DNA of 64,000 nucleotides, taken from NCBI RefSeq assembly GCF_017356245.1, contig NZ_JAFMZZ010000001.1:3599601-3663600 (forward strand), given 5' to 3'. The position numbers were made by a program, and so were the translations under genes. The notes under the pieces are model-generated. The model did no database searches, was not told the origin of the DNA, and was given only the letters and a program-made list of their open reading frames with translations. The DNA comes from Bordetella petrii (GTDB lineage: Bacteria; Pseudomonadota; Gammaproteobacteria; Burkholderiales; Burkholderiaceae_B). Positions 16,253-26,019 of this stretch are shown one piece after another (within the stretch, counting starts at the first letter, position 1; every line of letters begins with the position of its first letter).

Positions 16253-17875
16253 ATGCACGCTTCCTGCATCCGCGCGGCGGCCCTGGCCGCGCTGTTCGGC
16301 CTGGCCGCCGGCGCGCACGCCCAGTCGCTGAAAATCGCGCTGGCATCCGAGCCCACGGCCATGGACCCGCACTACCACCAGGCCACGCCCAACAACGCGA
16401 TGGCTTCGCAGATCTTCGAGACCCTGGTGGCGCAGGACGCCAAGATGAGCCTGATCCCCGGACTGGCCACGTCGTGGAAAGCGCTGGACGACACCACCTG
16501 GGAATTCAAGCTGCGCGAAGGCGTGAAGTTCTCGAACGGCCAGCCCCTGACCCCGCAGGACGTGATCTTCACCTTCTGCCGCGTGATGAACAATGAAGAA
16601 TCCATCGCCGGTTCGTATGCCGCGGTGGTGCAGAAATTCGCCAGCGTCGAAGCCACCGATGCCCACACGCTGCGCATCAAGACACTCAAGCCCTACCCGC
16701 TGCTGGCCAACGACCTGACCCGCACCGGCATTCTGTGGAGCGGCATCGTCGAGCACGGCCCCATCAGCTTCGACCTGGACAAGAAGTGCGGCGTAACCGG
16801 CCCCTGGCCCAGGGTGGCCGACTTCAATAGCGGCAAGAACACCATCGGCACCGGCCCCTACAAGTTCAAATCGTATGTGAAAGGCACCGGCATCGAGCTG
16901 GAACGCAACGACGGCTACTGGGGCAGCAAGCCCGAATGGCGCGACGTCGCCTTCGTGCCGGTGCCCAATGCCGGCCCGCGTCTGACCGGCCTGCTGGCCG
17001 GCGACTTCGACGTGATCGAAAGCCCCGCCGCCCGCGACGTGCAGCGCATCAAGAGCACGCCGGGCTTCGGCTATGTGGTCACGCCCTCGGTGCGCGTGGT
17101 GTACTTCCAGTTCGACGTAGGCCGCGACGCCACCCCGCTGGTCAAGGCGCCCAACGGCAAGAACCCGCTGCAGGACGTGCGCGTGCGGCGCGCCATCAGC
17201 ATGGCCATCGACCGCAAGACCATCGTGGCGCGCATCATGGACGGCATGGCCACGCCGGCCAACCAGTTCCTGCCCGACGGCATGTTCGGCACCCTGCCGC
17301 ATCCGCCGGAACTGAAATACGACCCCGCCGGCGCCAAAAAACTGCTGGCCGAGGCCGGCTACCCCGATGGCTTCGAAATGACGCTGTCGTCCACCAACGA
17401 CCGCTACATCAATGACGGCCAGATCACCCAGGCCGTGGCGCAGTACCTGTCGCGCGTGGGCATCAAGGCGCATGTCGACGCCATGACCCGCTCGGTGTAC
17501 TTCCCCAAGCGCGCCAAGCGCGAATTCAGCTTCGCCATGGGCGGCTGGTCGTCGGAAACCGGCGAGGCCTCGTCGTTCCTGCAGTACTGGGTAACCTCGT
17601 ACGCTCCCGAACTGGGCATGGGCACCAGCAACTACGGCCGCTACTCCAACCCCGAGCTGGACAAGATCTTCCGCCAGGCCGTCACCACGGTGGACGACGC
17701 CAAGCGGGAAAAACTGCTGCAGCAGGCCCTGACCATCGCCCTGGCCGACCTGCCCAGCATCCCGCTGCATTTCGAAAGCAGCATCTGGGCGTTCCGCAAG
17801 GGGCTGACCTACGAAGGCCGCGCGGACCAGTACACTCTCGCCTCGTCAGTCAAATCGGTCAAATCGGCCCCATAG
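16253..17875 (+). CDS. Peptide-type ABC transporter substrate-binding protein (copy 2)
   Basis: A 540-residue family 5 binding protein with a short signal peptide ending AAGAHAQ, then LKIALASEPTAMDPHYH. ATG 16253 has AGGAG about 8 bases upstream; the long open frame to its left is a shadow. It is very like copy 1 over its full length, including the final FESSIWAFRKGLTYEGR, so the pair arose by duplication. It lies 42 bp before the permease gene and should deliver substrate to the permease pair encoded next. Confidence 0.94.
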   Translation: MHASCIRAAALAALFGLAAGAHAQSLKIALASEPTAMDPHYHQATPNNAMASQIFETLVAQDAKMSLIPGLATSWKALDDTTWEFKLREGVKFSNGQPLTPQDVIFTFCRVMNNEESIAGSYAAVVQKFASVEATDAHTLRIKTLKPYPLLANDLTRTGILWSGIVEHGPISFDLDKKCGVTGPWPRVADFNSGKNTIGTGPYKFKSYVKGTGIELERNDGYWGSKPEWRDVAFVPVPNAGPRLTGLLAGDFDVIESPAARDVQRIKSTPGFGYVVTPSVRVVYFQFDVGRDATPLVKAPNGKNPLQDVRVRRAISMAIDRKTIVARIMDGMATPANQFLPDGMFGTLPHPPELKYDPAGAKKLLAEAGYPDGFEMTLSSTNDRYINDGQITQAVAQYLSRVGIKAHVDAMTRSVYFPKRAKREFSFAMGGWSSETGEASSFLQYWVTSYAPELGMGTSNYGRYSNPELDKIFRQAVTTVDDAKREKLLQQALTIALADLPSIPLHFESSIWAFRKGLTYEGRADQYTLASSVKSVKSAP

Positions 17876-17917
17876 GGCCGGCCGGTTGTTTTCGCAAGAC
17901 CCCAAGGAACGCACAAC

Positions 17918-18895
17918 GTGGTTTTGTTTACCCTGCGCAGGCTGATCCAGAGCCTGTTCGTGATGCTGGCCGTATCGGTCGTGGTGTTTTTCGCGGTATA
18001 TGCCGTGGGCGACCCGATCGAGCTGCTGGTCAGCCCCGAGGCAACGGTGGAGGCCCGCGCGGCCACCATCGCCCGCCTGGGGCTCGACCAGCCCATCTGG
18101 CAGCAGTATTTCACCTTCCTGTGGCGCGCCCTGCACGGCGACCTCGGCACGTCTTTCGTGCACGGCATCCCGGCCATCGAGCTGATCGTGCAGCGCATTC
18201 CCGCCACGTTCGAACTGGTGGTGGTGGCCATCACCCTGACCTGTCTGATCGGCATTCCGCTCGGGCTGGTGGCCGGCCTGTACCGCGACCGCGTGCTGGG
18301 CCGGGGCATCATGGCGACCTCGGTGCTGGGCTTCTCGCTGCCCAATTTCTGGCAGGGCATGATGCTGATCCTGCTGTTCGCCGTGTGGCTGGGCTGGCTG
18401 CCCGCCTCGGGGCGCGGCGACACGGTCAGCGTGCTGGGCGTGCCGCTATCGATCCTGACCGCCGATGGCTGGTCGCACGTGATCATGCCGGCGGTCAATC
18501 TGGCGCTGGCCAACATCGCCCTGGTGCTGCGCCTGACCGCCACCGGCGTGGCCGAGGCCCAGTCGCAGGAATACGTGAAATTCGCGCGCGCCAAGGGCGT
18601 GCGTCCCGGGCGCATCGTGCGCCGGCACATCCTGCGCAATATCCTGATTCCGGTCGTCACGGTGGTGGGCATGGAATTCGGCAGCCTGATCGCCTATTCC
18701 ACCATCACCGAAACCGTGTTCGCCTGGCCCGGCATGGGCAAGCTGCTGATCGACAGCGTCTACCAGCTGGACCGTCCGGTGGTGGTGGCCTACGTGATGC
18801 TGGTGACGCTGATCTTCGTGATCGTCAATTTCATCGTCGATATTCTCTATGCCGCGCTCGACCCGCGCGTGCAGCTTGTCGCTCCCGCCCAGTAA
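17918..18895 (+). CDS. ABC transporter permease (DppB/OppB family)
   Basis: A 325-residue inner-membrane permease with about six helices. The binding-protein-dependent transport motif appears as EAQSQEYVKFARAKGVRPGR near residue 211, the EAA loop that touches the ATPases. The start is GTG at 17918, with AAGGAA about 8 bases upstream. The stop is 4 bp before the next permease start, so translation is coupled. Confidence 0.95.
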   Translation: MVLFTLRRLIQSLFVMLAVSVVVFFAVYAVGDPIELLVSPEATVEARAATIARLGLDQPIWQQYFTFLWRALHGDLGTSFVHGIPAIELIVQRIPATFELVVVAITLTCLIGIPLGLVAGLYRDRVLGRGIMATSVLGFSLPNFWQGMMLILLFAVWLGWLPASGRGDTVSVLGVPLSILTADGWSHVIMPAVNLALANIALVLRLTATGVAEAQSQEYVKFARAKGVRPGRIVRRHILRNILIPVVTVVGMEFGSLIAYSTITETVFAWPGMGKLLIDSVYQLDRPVVVAYVMLVTLIFVIVNFIVDILYAALDPRVQLVAPAQ

Positions 18896-18899
18896 CGCC

Positions 18900-19820
18900 A
18901 TGGCTCATTCTTCCTCCAACGGCCGCACGCGCACCATCCAGCCACTGGCTGAAACCCCGCGCCGCGCCGCCATCCTGAAAAAACTGCGCAGCCGCCCCAC
19001 CGTGACGGGTTCGGCCATCGCGCTGGCCATCCTGATCGTGGTGGTGCTGGCCGCCCCGTTCTTCGCGCCGCAGAACCCCTACGACCTCGCCAACCTCAAT
19101 CTGCTCGACGGCCGCCTGCCGCCGGGAGCCGCCTCGATGGACGGCAAGGTGTACCTGCTGGGCACCGACGACCAGGGCCGCGACATGTTCAGCGCCATTC
19201 TGTATGGCCTGCGCATCAGCCTGATGGTGGGCCTGTCGGCCGTGGGGCTGGCCACCGCCATCGGCAGCATGGCCGGGCTGGTGGCCGCCTATGTCGGCGG
19301 TTTTGTCGACACCGTGCTGATGCGCATTGTCGATTTCATCCTGGGGTTCCCCACCATCCTGGTGGCGCTGGTGCTGCTGGCCATGATGGGCCGCGGCGTC
19401 GACAAGGTGATCCTGGCGCTGGTGGTGGTGCAATGGGCGCACTACGCGCGCATCATGCGCGGCCGCGCGCTGCAGGAACGCCGCAAAGAATACGTCGAGG
19501 CGGCCGCCAACCTGGGCTTTCCCGCCTGGCGCATCATGCTGTTCCACCTGCTGCCCAACTGCCTGGGGCCGGTGATGGTGTTCGCCACCATCCAGATCGC
19601 CACCGCCATCGCGCTGGAAGCCACGCTGTCGTTCCTGGGAGTGGGCGTGCCCATTACCGAGCCGTCGCTGGGCCTGCTGATCGCCAACGGCTTCCAGTAC
19701 CTGCTGTCGGGCGACTACTGGATCAGCATGTTCCCGGGCGTGGCCCTGCTGCTGCTGATCCTTACCATCAACATCGTGGGCGACCGCCTGCGCGAAGCCC
19801 TGGACCCGCGACGAGCATGA
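18900..19820 (+). CDS. ABC transporter permease (DppC/OppC family)
   Basis: A 306-residue second permease of the dipeptide/oligopeptide type, with an N-terminal cytoplasmic tail and about six helices. The segment [18 protein letters not shown] near residue 85 is a DppC hallmark, and [19 protein letters not shown] near 198 is the EAA loop. ATG 18900 is used since it directly follows the previous stop. The end overlaps the next ATG (ATGA). Confidence 0.95.
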   Translation: MAHSSSNGRTRTIQPLAETPRRAAILKKLRSRPTVTGSAIALAILIVVVLAAPFFAPQNPYDLANLNLLDGRLPPGAASMDGKVYLLGTDDQGRDMFSAILYGLRISLMVGLSAVGLATAIGSMAGLVAAYVGGFVDTVLMRIVDFILGFPTILVALVLLAMMGRGVDKVILALVVVQWAHYARIMRGRALQERRKEYVEAAANLGFPAWRIMLFHLLPNCLGPVMVFATIQIATAIALEATLSFLGVGVPITEPSLGLLIANGFQYLLSGDYWISMFPGVALLLLILTINIVGDRLREALDPRRA

Positions 19821-20796
19821 GCGACGTAATCCTGCAGGTGCGCGGGCTGCGCACCGCCTTCCACACCGAAGCCGGCGCCTGGCCGGCGGTCGACGGCGTC
19901 GACCTCACTGTGCGCCGCGGCGAGATCCTGGGCCTGGTCGGCGAATCCGGTTCGGGCAAATCGGTTACCGGCTTTTCGCTGCTGGGCCTGATCGACCCGC
20001 CGGGCGAAGTCGTGTCCGGCGAGATCCTGTTCAAGGGACAAGACCTGCGCAAGCTCGACGAAGAAGGCATGCGCCGCCTGCGCGGCAACCGCATCGCCAT
20101 GATCTTCCAGGACCCGCTGATGACGCTGAACCCGGTGCTGCGCATCGGCGAACAGATGATGGAAGCCATCCTCACGCACGAAAACGTGCCGGCCGCCCAG
20201 GCGCGCGAGCGCTGCCGCGAGGCCCTGGCCATGGTGGGCATTCCCGCCCCCGAAAAGCGCCTGGACAGCTATCCGCACGAATTCTCGGGCGGCATGCGCC
20301 AGCGGGTGGCGATCGCCATCGCCATGCTGAACAATCCCGACCTGATCATCTGCGACGAGCCCACCACGGCGCTGGACGTGACCATCCAGGGGCAGATCCT
20401 GTACCGCATGCAGGAAATCTGCCGCAAGCACGATACCGCCCTCATCTGGATCACCCACGACCTGGGCGTGGTGGCCGAGCTGGCCGACCACGTGGCCGTG
20501 ATGTATGCCGGGCGCATCGTCGAGGCCGGCCCGGTCGAGCAGGTGCTCGACGCGCCGCGCCATCCGTATACCCGCGGCCTGCTCGACTCGATGCCCGGCA
20601 ATACCGCGCCCGGCGCGCGCCTGCACCAGATCGAGGGCATGGCCCCCAGCCTGGCGGGGCGGCCCGCCGGCTGTGCGTTCCGCCCGCGCTGCCCCAGCGC
20701 CATCACACGCTGCGCCGAACAGGCTCCTGCCGCCGTGCAGGAAGGCCCGCGCAGTTTCCGCTGCTACGTACCGATCGCCCGCGAGACCGCTACCGC

Positions 20797-20800
<4 letters not shown>
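19817..20800 (+). CDS. ABC transporter ATP-binding protein (DppD/OppD family)
   Basis: A 327-residue ATPase that powers the permease pair. Walker A is GESGSGKS (near residue 44), the Q-loop is [11 protein letters not shown], the signature is FSGGMRQRV near 156, and Walker B is [12 protein letters not shown]. The C-terminal oligopeptide extension has the Cys-rich tail [14 protein letters not shown]. Four-base ATGA overlaps join it to the genes before and after. Confidence 0.96.
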
Positions 20801-21798
<998 letters not shown>

Positions 21799-21810
21799 AT
21801 CCGCCCCGCC

Positions 21811-22713
21811 ATGAAAGCAGAGATGTCCAATGCCGACCGCATCGCCCAGGAACTGGGCCATGCCGGCCGCAACGCCATTGCCTATGTCGACGACGACCGC
21901 AATGCCGACCGCCCGTTCACGCTGCAGACCTACCGCCCCTACGGCTACACGCCCGACCGCCCGGTGGTGATGGTGCAGCACGGCGTGCTGCGCAACGGCG
22001 ACGACTACCGCGACTTCTGGATCCCGGCCGCCGACAGGCACAACGTGCTGATCGTGGCGCCCACGTTCTCGAACGACATCTGGCCCGGCGTCGAAAGCTA
22101 CAACAACGGCCGCGTCTTCAGCGCCGGCGGCAACCCGCGCCACATCGACGGCTGGACCTACGCGCTGGTGGCCAAGGTGTTCGCCGACCTGCGCGCCGCG
22201 GGCGTCACCGAGGCCGCGCAGGCCCACCTGTTCGGCCATTCGGCCGGCGGCCAGTTCGTGCACCGCCTGATGAGCAGCCAGCCGCACGCGCCGTTCTGCG
22301 CGGTGGCCGCCGCCAACCCGGGCTGGTACACCCTGCCCACCTTCGAACACCGCTACCCCGAAGGCCTGGACGGCGTGGGCCTGACCGAAGACCACCTGGT
22401 GCGCCTGCTGGCCTACCCCATGACCATCCTGGCCGGCGATCAGGACATCGCCACCGACGACCCCAACCTGCCGTCCGACGCCGCCGCGCTGCGCCAGGGG
22501 CCGCACCGCTATGCGCGCGCCCACAACTATTTCGAGGCCGGCCAGCGCGAAGCGCAGCGCCGCGGCGTGCCGTTCGGCTGGACGCTGCAGACCGTGCCCG
22601 GCATCGGCCACGACGGGCGCGCCATGTCGGCGGCTTGCGCCAGCCTGTGGTTCGAAGGCAAACTGCCCAGCGACGCCGAACTGGCCCGGCTGGCAGGCCA
22701 GCAGGTCGCCTGA
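21811..22713 (+). CDS. Alpha/beta hydrolase
   Basis: A 300-residue alpha/beta hydrolase without signal peptide. The nucleophile elbow is GHSAGG near residue 146, and candidate triad partners are the Asp of LAGDQDIATDD near 210 and the His of GIGHDGR near 268. It resembles the PHB-depolymerase/feruloyl-esterase type of fold rather than a classical lipase. It lies inside the transporter operon, 12 bp after the second ATPase and 35 bp before an M20 peptidase, so it likely cleaves an ester or amide in the imported compound. ATG 21811 could also be replaced by the next ATG four codons on. Confidence 0.82.
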   Translation: MKAEMSNADRIAQELGHAGRNAIAYVDDDRNADRPFTLQTYRPYGYTPDRPVVMVQHGVLRNGDDYRDFWIPAADRHNVLIVAPTFSNDIWPGVESYNNGRVFSAGGNPRHIDGWTYALVAKVFADLRAAGVTEAAQAHLFGHSAGGQFVHRLMSSQPHAPFCAVAAANPGWYTLPTFEHRYPEGLDGVGLTEDHLVRLLAYPMTILAGDQDIATDDPNLPSDAAALRQGPHRYARAHNYFEAGQREAQRRGVPFGWTLQTVPGIGHDGRAMSAACASLWFEGKLPSDAELARLAGQQVA

Positions 22714-22748
22714 TCCCCATCGTCCACCGCCCACCTGGAACGCGAAGC

Positions 22749-23879
22749 ATGTCATCCCTGCCCTCCACCGAAGCACTCGTCGCCGGCATCCAATCGTGGG
22801 TGCGCTGCGAATCGCCATCCAACTCGCCGCAAGGCGTGGCCGCCATGGCCGCCCTGGTCGAGACGCAGGCGCGCGCCGCCGGCCTGACGGTCGAAGTCAC
22901 GCCGCTGGGGCCGGACACGGGCCCGCTGCTGTACGCCACCAACCGCGCGGCCGGCGACACGCGTCCCGGCATTCTGGTGCTGGCGCACCTGGATACGGTG
23001 CATCCCATCGGCACGCTGCAGGACAACCCCTGCCGCATCGAAGGCGACCGCCTGTACGGCCCCGGCAGCTACGACATGAAGGGCGGCATCTATCTGGCGC
23101 TGGCCGCCCTGTCCACGCTGGCGCAGCCCGGCAGCACGCGCCTGCCGGTGGATTTCCTGATGGTGCCCGACGAAGAGATCGGCAGCCATGCCTCGCGCGC
23201 CTCGATCGAACGCTACGCGGCCAACGCCAAGTACGGCCTGGTGTGCGAGCCGGCCCGCCCCAACGGCGGCAAGTGCGTCACCGCCCGCAAGGGCACCGGC
23301 ATGCTGCGCCTGAACGTCAAGGGCCGTCCGGCCCACGCCGGCATGCAGCACGAAAAAGGCCGCAGCGCCATTCGAGAAATGGCCCATCAGGTGCTGGCGC
23401 TGGAAGCCATGACCGACTACGAGCGCGGCGTAACCGTCAGCGTGGGCACCATCGCCGGCGGCACGGTCACCAACACGGTGCCGGCGCAATGCCGCTGCGT
23501 GGTCGATTTCCGCGTGCCCGACATGGGCGCGGCCGAAGACGTGCTGCGCCGCATGCGCAACCTGTGCGCGGTGGGGCCGGATGTGGAACTGGACATCGAC
23601 GTCGAACTCAACCGGCCGCCCATGGTGCGCAGCGACGCGGCCGCCGCGCTGCTGGCGCTGGCGCAGGAATACGCGCGGGAAGCCGGCTTCGCACTGGAAG
23701 AAGCCCCCATGACGGGCGGCGGCAGCGACGCCAACTTCACCTCGGCCATGGGCGTGCCCACGCTGGACGGCCTGGGCGCCGACGGCGACGGCGCGCACAC
23801 CCTGCACGAGTACATCCTGGTGTCCACCCTGCAAACCCGCGCGAAGTTCTGGGAACTGCTGCTGCGCGAACTGGCATAA
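22749..23879 (+). CDS. M20 family metallopeptidase (carboxypeptidase G2-like)
   Basis: A 376-residue M20 peptidase. Metal and catalytic residues are visible: LAHLDTVHPIG near residue 80 (His and Asp), GSYDMKGG near 112 (bridging Asp), PDEEIGSHAS near 142 (catalytic Glu pair), and DGDGAHTLHEY near 347 (last His). There is no signal peptide, so it acts in the cytoplasm. CPG2-like enzymes cut C-terminal Glu or related amides. It is the last gene of the ABC operon; a half twin-hairpin repeat follows. ATG 22749 gives the family N-terminus; the long frame to the left is a shadow. Confidence 0.9.
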   Translation: MSSLPSTEALVAGIQSWVRCESPSNSPQGVAAMAALVETQARAAGLTVEVTPLGPDTGPLLYATNRAAGDTRPGILVLAHLDTVHPIGTLQDNPCRIEGDRLYGPGSYDMKGGIYLALAALSTLAQPGSTRLPVDFLMVPDEEIGSHASRASIERYAANAKYGLVCEPARPNGGKCVTARKGTGMLRLNVKGRPAHAGMQHEKGRSAIREMAHQVLALEAMTDYERGVTVSVGTIAGGTVTNTVPAQCRCVVDFRVPDMGAAEDVLRRMRNLCAVGPDVELDIDVELNRPPMVRSDAAAALLALAQEYAREAGFALEEAPMTGGGSDANFTSAMGVPTLDGLGADGDGAHTLHEYILVSTLQTRAKFWELLLRELA

Positions 23880-23916
23880 GGCGGGCCCGCCGCGCGCGGC
23901 CGCCCAGGAACATCAC

Positions 23917-23945
23917 GGTGTCAGGCACCTGCGGAGCCTGACACC
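23917..23945. repeat. Half twin-hairpin element C
   Basis: A single hairpin, GGTGTCAGGC (23917-23926) and GCCTGACACC (23936-23945) around ACCTGCGGA. It equals the second hairpin of element A except that the A there is G here, which restores perfect pairing. The spacer and first hairpin are missing. TGGCG follows. It lies between convergent genes ending at 23879 and 23959. Confidence 0.9.
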
Positions 23946-23958
23946 TGGCGCGCGGGCA

Positions 23959-26016
23959 TTATTTCTTCAGCAGCGCCTTCAGCATGCCCAGGCGCTCTTT
24001 GGGGCTCATGGCGCGGGTGGCCTCGTCTTCCTGCACGGGGATGTCGCCCAGCCCCATCTCTTCGATGAAGCGCGAAGGCTCGCGCACCATGTCTTCGCGG
24101 GCGCGGCGCCGCTTCTTGCACCAGCTCAGGTTCAGGCTGCGCTGCGCGCGCGTGATGCCCACGTACATCAGCCGCCGCTCTTCCTGGATGCGGGTGGCCA
24201 GGTTCTCGGCCGCGCGCGCCGGGTCGCCGTCTTCGTCATCCTTGCCCAGGTGCGGCAGCAGGCCCTCTTCCACGCCGGCCAGGTACACGTGCGGATACTC
24301 CAGCCCCTTGGACGCGTGCAGCGTCGACAGCTTGACCGCGTCGGGCTCTTCTTCTTCGCCGCGTTCCAGCATGGTGATCAGCGCCACGTGCTGCACCAGG
24401 TCGAACAATGACATGCCGTCTTCCTCGGCCTTGCGCTTGAGCCAGCCGGTGAGCTCCAGCACGTTTTCCCAGCGCGTCTGGGCCGGCTTTTCTTCCAGTG
24501 TGTCGTACAGGTAGCGCTCGTACTGGATGGCCCCCAGCATGTCGTCCAGGATGGCGCCGGCCGGCTCGGCCGAGCCCTGGCCGTCGGTGCGGCCACGCCC
24601 CGCGCGCCACTGGATGCGGCGGATGAACTCGGCAAAGGTGCGCAGCGAATCCAGCTGGCGCGGCTGCAGCAGGCTTTCCAGGCCGGTTTCGGCCACTGCG
24701 GCCAGCAGCGACACCTCGCGCTGCGCGGCATACTGCCCCAGCACCTGCAGCGTGGCCTGGCCGATGCCGCGCTTGGGCGTGGTGGCGGCGCGGATGAAGG
24801 CCGGGTCGTCGTCGTCATTGGCGATCAGGCGCAGGTACGACAGAATATCGCGCACCTCGGCCTTGTCAAAGAAACTTTGTCCGCCGGCGATGGTGTACGG
24901 AATCTTCAGGTTGCGCAGCGCCTGTTCCAGAATGCGCGACTGATGATTGCCGCGATACAGAATGGCGAAGTCTTTCCATTGCGCCTGCCGCTCGAACCGG
25001 GCCGCCGAGATTTTCATGGCGATCGACTGGGCTTCGTGCTCGTCGTTTTCCATCGGCGACACCAGAATGGGTTCGCCCACGCCCAGGTCCGACCACAGTT
25101 TCTTTTCGAACAGCTTGGGGTTTTTTTCGATGACCGTGTTGGCCGCCGCCAGGATGCGCTGCACCGAGCGGTAATTCTGTTCCAGCTTGATCAGCTTGAG
25201 CTGCGGATAATCGGTGGTGAGCTTGGCCAGGTTCTCGATGGTGGCGCCGCGCCAGGCGTAGATAGCCTGGTCGTCGTCGCCCACCGCGGTGAACATCGCG
25301 CGGTCGCCGCACAGCAGCTGCACCAGCCGGTACTGGCACACGTTGGTATCCTGGTATTCATCCACCAGCAGGTAGCGCACACGGTTCTGCCAGCGGGTGC
25401 GCACCGCTTCGTTGCTTTCCAGCAGCTGCGCCGGTATGCGGATCAGGTCGTCGAAGTCCACGGCCTGGTAGGCCGCCAGGGTGGCGCTGTAGCTGCGGTA
25501 CACATTGGCCGCCTCGACCTCGCCGGGCGTGGCGGCGGTGCGCGCCGCGTCGTCGGGGCCAAGCAGCGCGTTCTTCCACAGCGAAATAATCGACTGCACC
25601 GCGCGCAGCCGGCCGCGGTCGGTGGTGGCCAGAAGCTCCTGGATGATCGCCATGGCGTCGTCCGCATCCAGGATGGAAAACTGCGGCTTCAGCCCCGCCT
25701 GGCGCGCTTCTTCGCGCAGCAGCCTGACGCCCAGCGAATGGAAGGTGCTGATGGTCAGGCCCTTGGCCAGCTTGCGGTCGACCAGCGTCTTGACGCGCTC
25801 GTCCATCTCGCGCGCCGCCTTGTTGGTGAAAGTCAGCGCCACGATATTGCGGCCCATGTAGCCGCATTCGCGCAGCAGGTAGGCGATTTTCTGCGTAATG
25901 ACGCGCGTCTTGCCGCTGCCCGCGCCGGCCAGCACCAGGCACGGGCCGTCCAGGTACAGCACGGCTTCTTTCTGGGCGGGGTTCAGGCCGTGGCCTATGG
26001 GTGCGCTGTCGGACAT
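23959..26016 (-). CDS. rep: ATP-dependent DNA helicase Rep (UvrD/Rep superfamily 1)
   Basis: A 685-residue 3'-5' DNA helicase. Motif I is AGAGSGKT near residue 31, followed by LTFTNKAAREM and STFHSLG; motif II is VDEYQDTN near 219; then GDDDQAIYAWRGA (III), LEQNYRS (IV), LSTLHASKGLEYPHV (V) and RRLMYVGITRAQ (VI). The length fits Rep (about 670-690) rather than UvrD (about 720). Rep clears proteins ahead of the fork and helps restart. It begins 3 bp after the priA stop on the same strand, a sensible pairing of two restart proteins. Confidence 0.93.
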   Translation of the reverse strand: MSDSAPIGHGLNPAQKEAVLYLDGPCLVLAGAGSGKTRVITQKIAYLLRECGYMGRNIVALTFTNKAAREMDERVKTLVDRKLAKGLTISTFHSLGVRLLREEARQAGLKPQFSILDADDAMAIIQELLATTDRGRLRAVQSIISLWKNALLGPDDAARTAATPGEVEAANVYRSYSATLAAYQAVDFDDLIRIPAQLLESNEAVRTRWQNRVRYLLVDEYQDTNVCQYRLVQLLCGDRAMFTAVGDDDQAIYAWRGATIENLAKLTTDYPQLKLIKLEQNYRSVQRILAAANTVIEKNPKLFEKKLWSDLGVGEPILVSPMENDEHEAQSIAMKISAARFERQAQWKDFAILYRGNHQSRILEQALRNLKIPYTIAGGQSFFDKAEVRDILSYLRLIANDDDDPAFIRAATTPKRGIGQATLQVLGQYAAQREVSLLAAVAETGLESLLQPRQLDSLRTFAEFIRRIQWRAGRGRTDGQGSAEPAGAILDDMLGAIQYERYLYDTLEEKPAQTRWENVLELTGWLKRKAEEDGMSLFDLVQHVALITMLERGEEEEPDAVKLSTLHASKGLEYPHVYLAGVEEGLLPHLGKDDEDGDPARAAENLATRIQEERRLMYVGITRAQRSLNLSWCKKRRRAREDMVREPSRFIEEMGLGDIPVQEDEATRAMSPKERLGMLKALLKK

Positions 26017-26019
26017 GGG

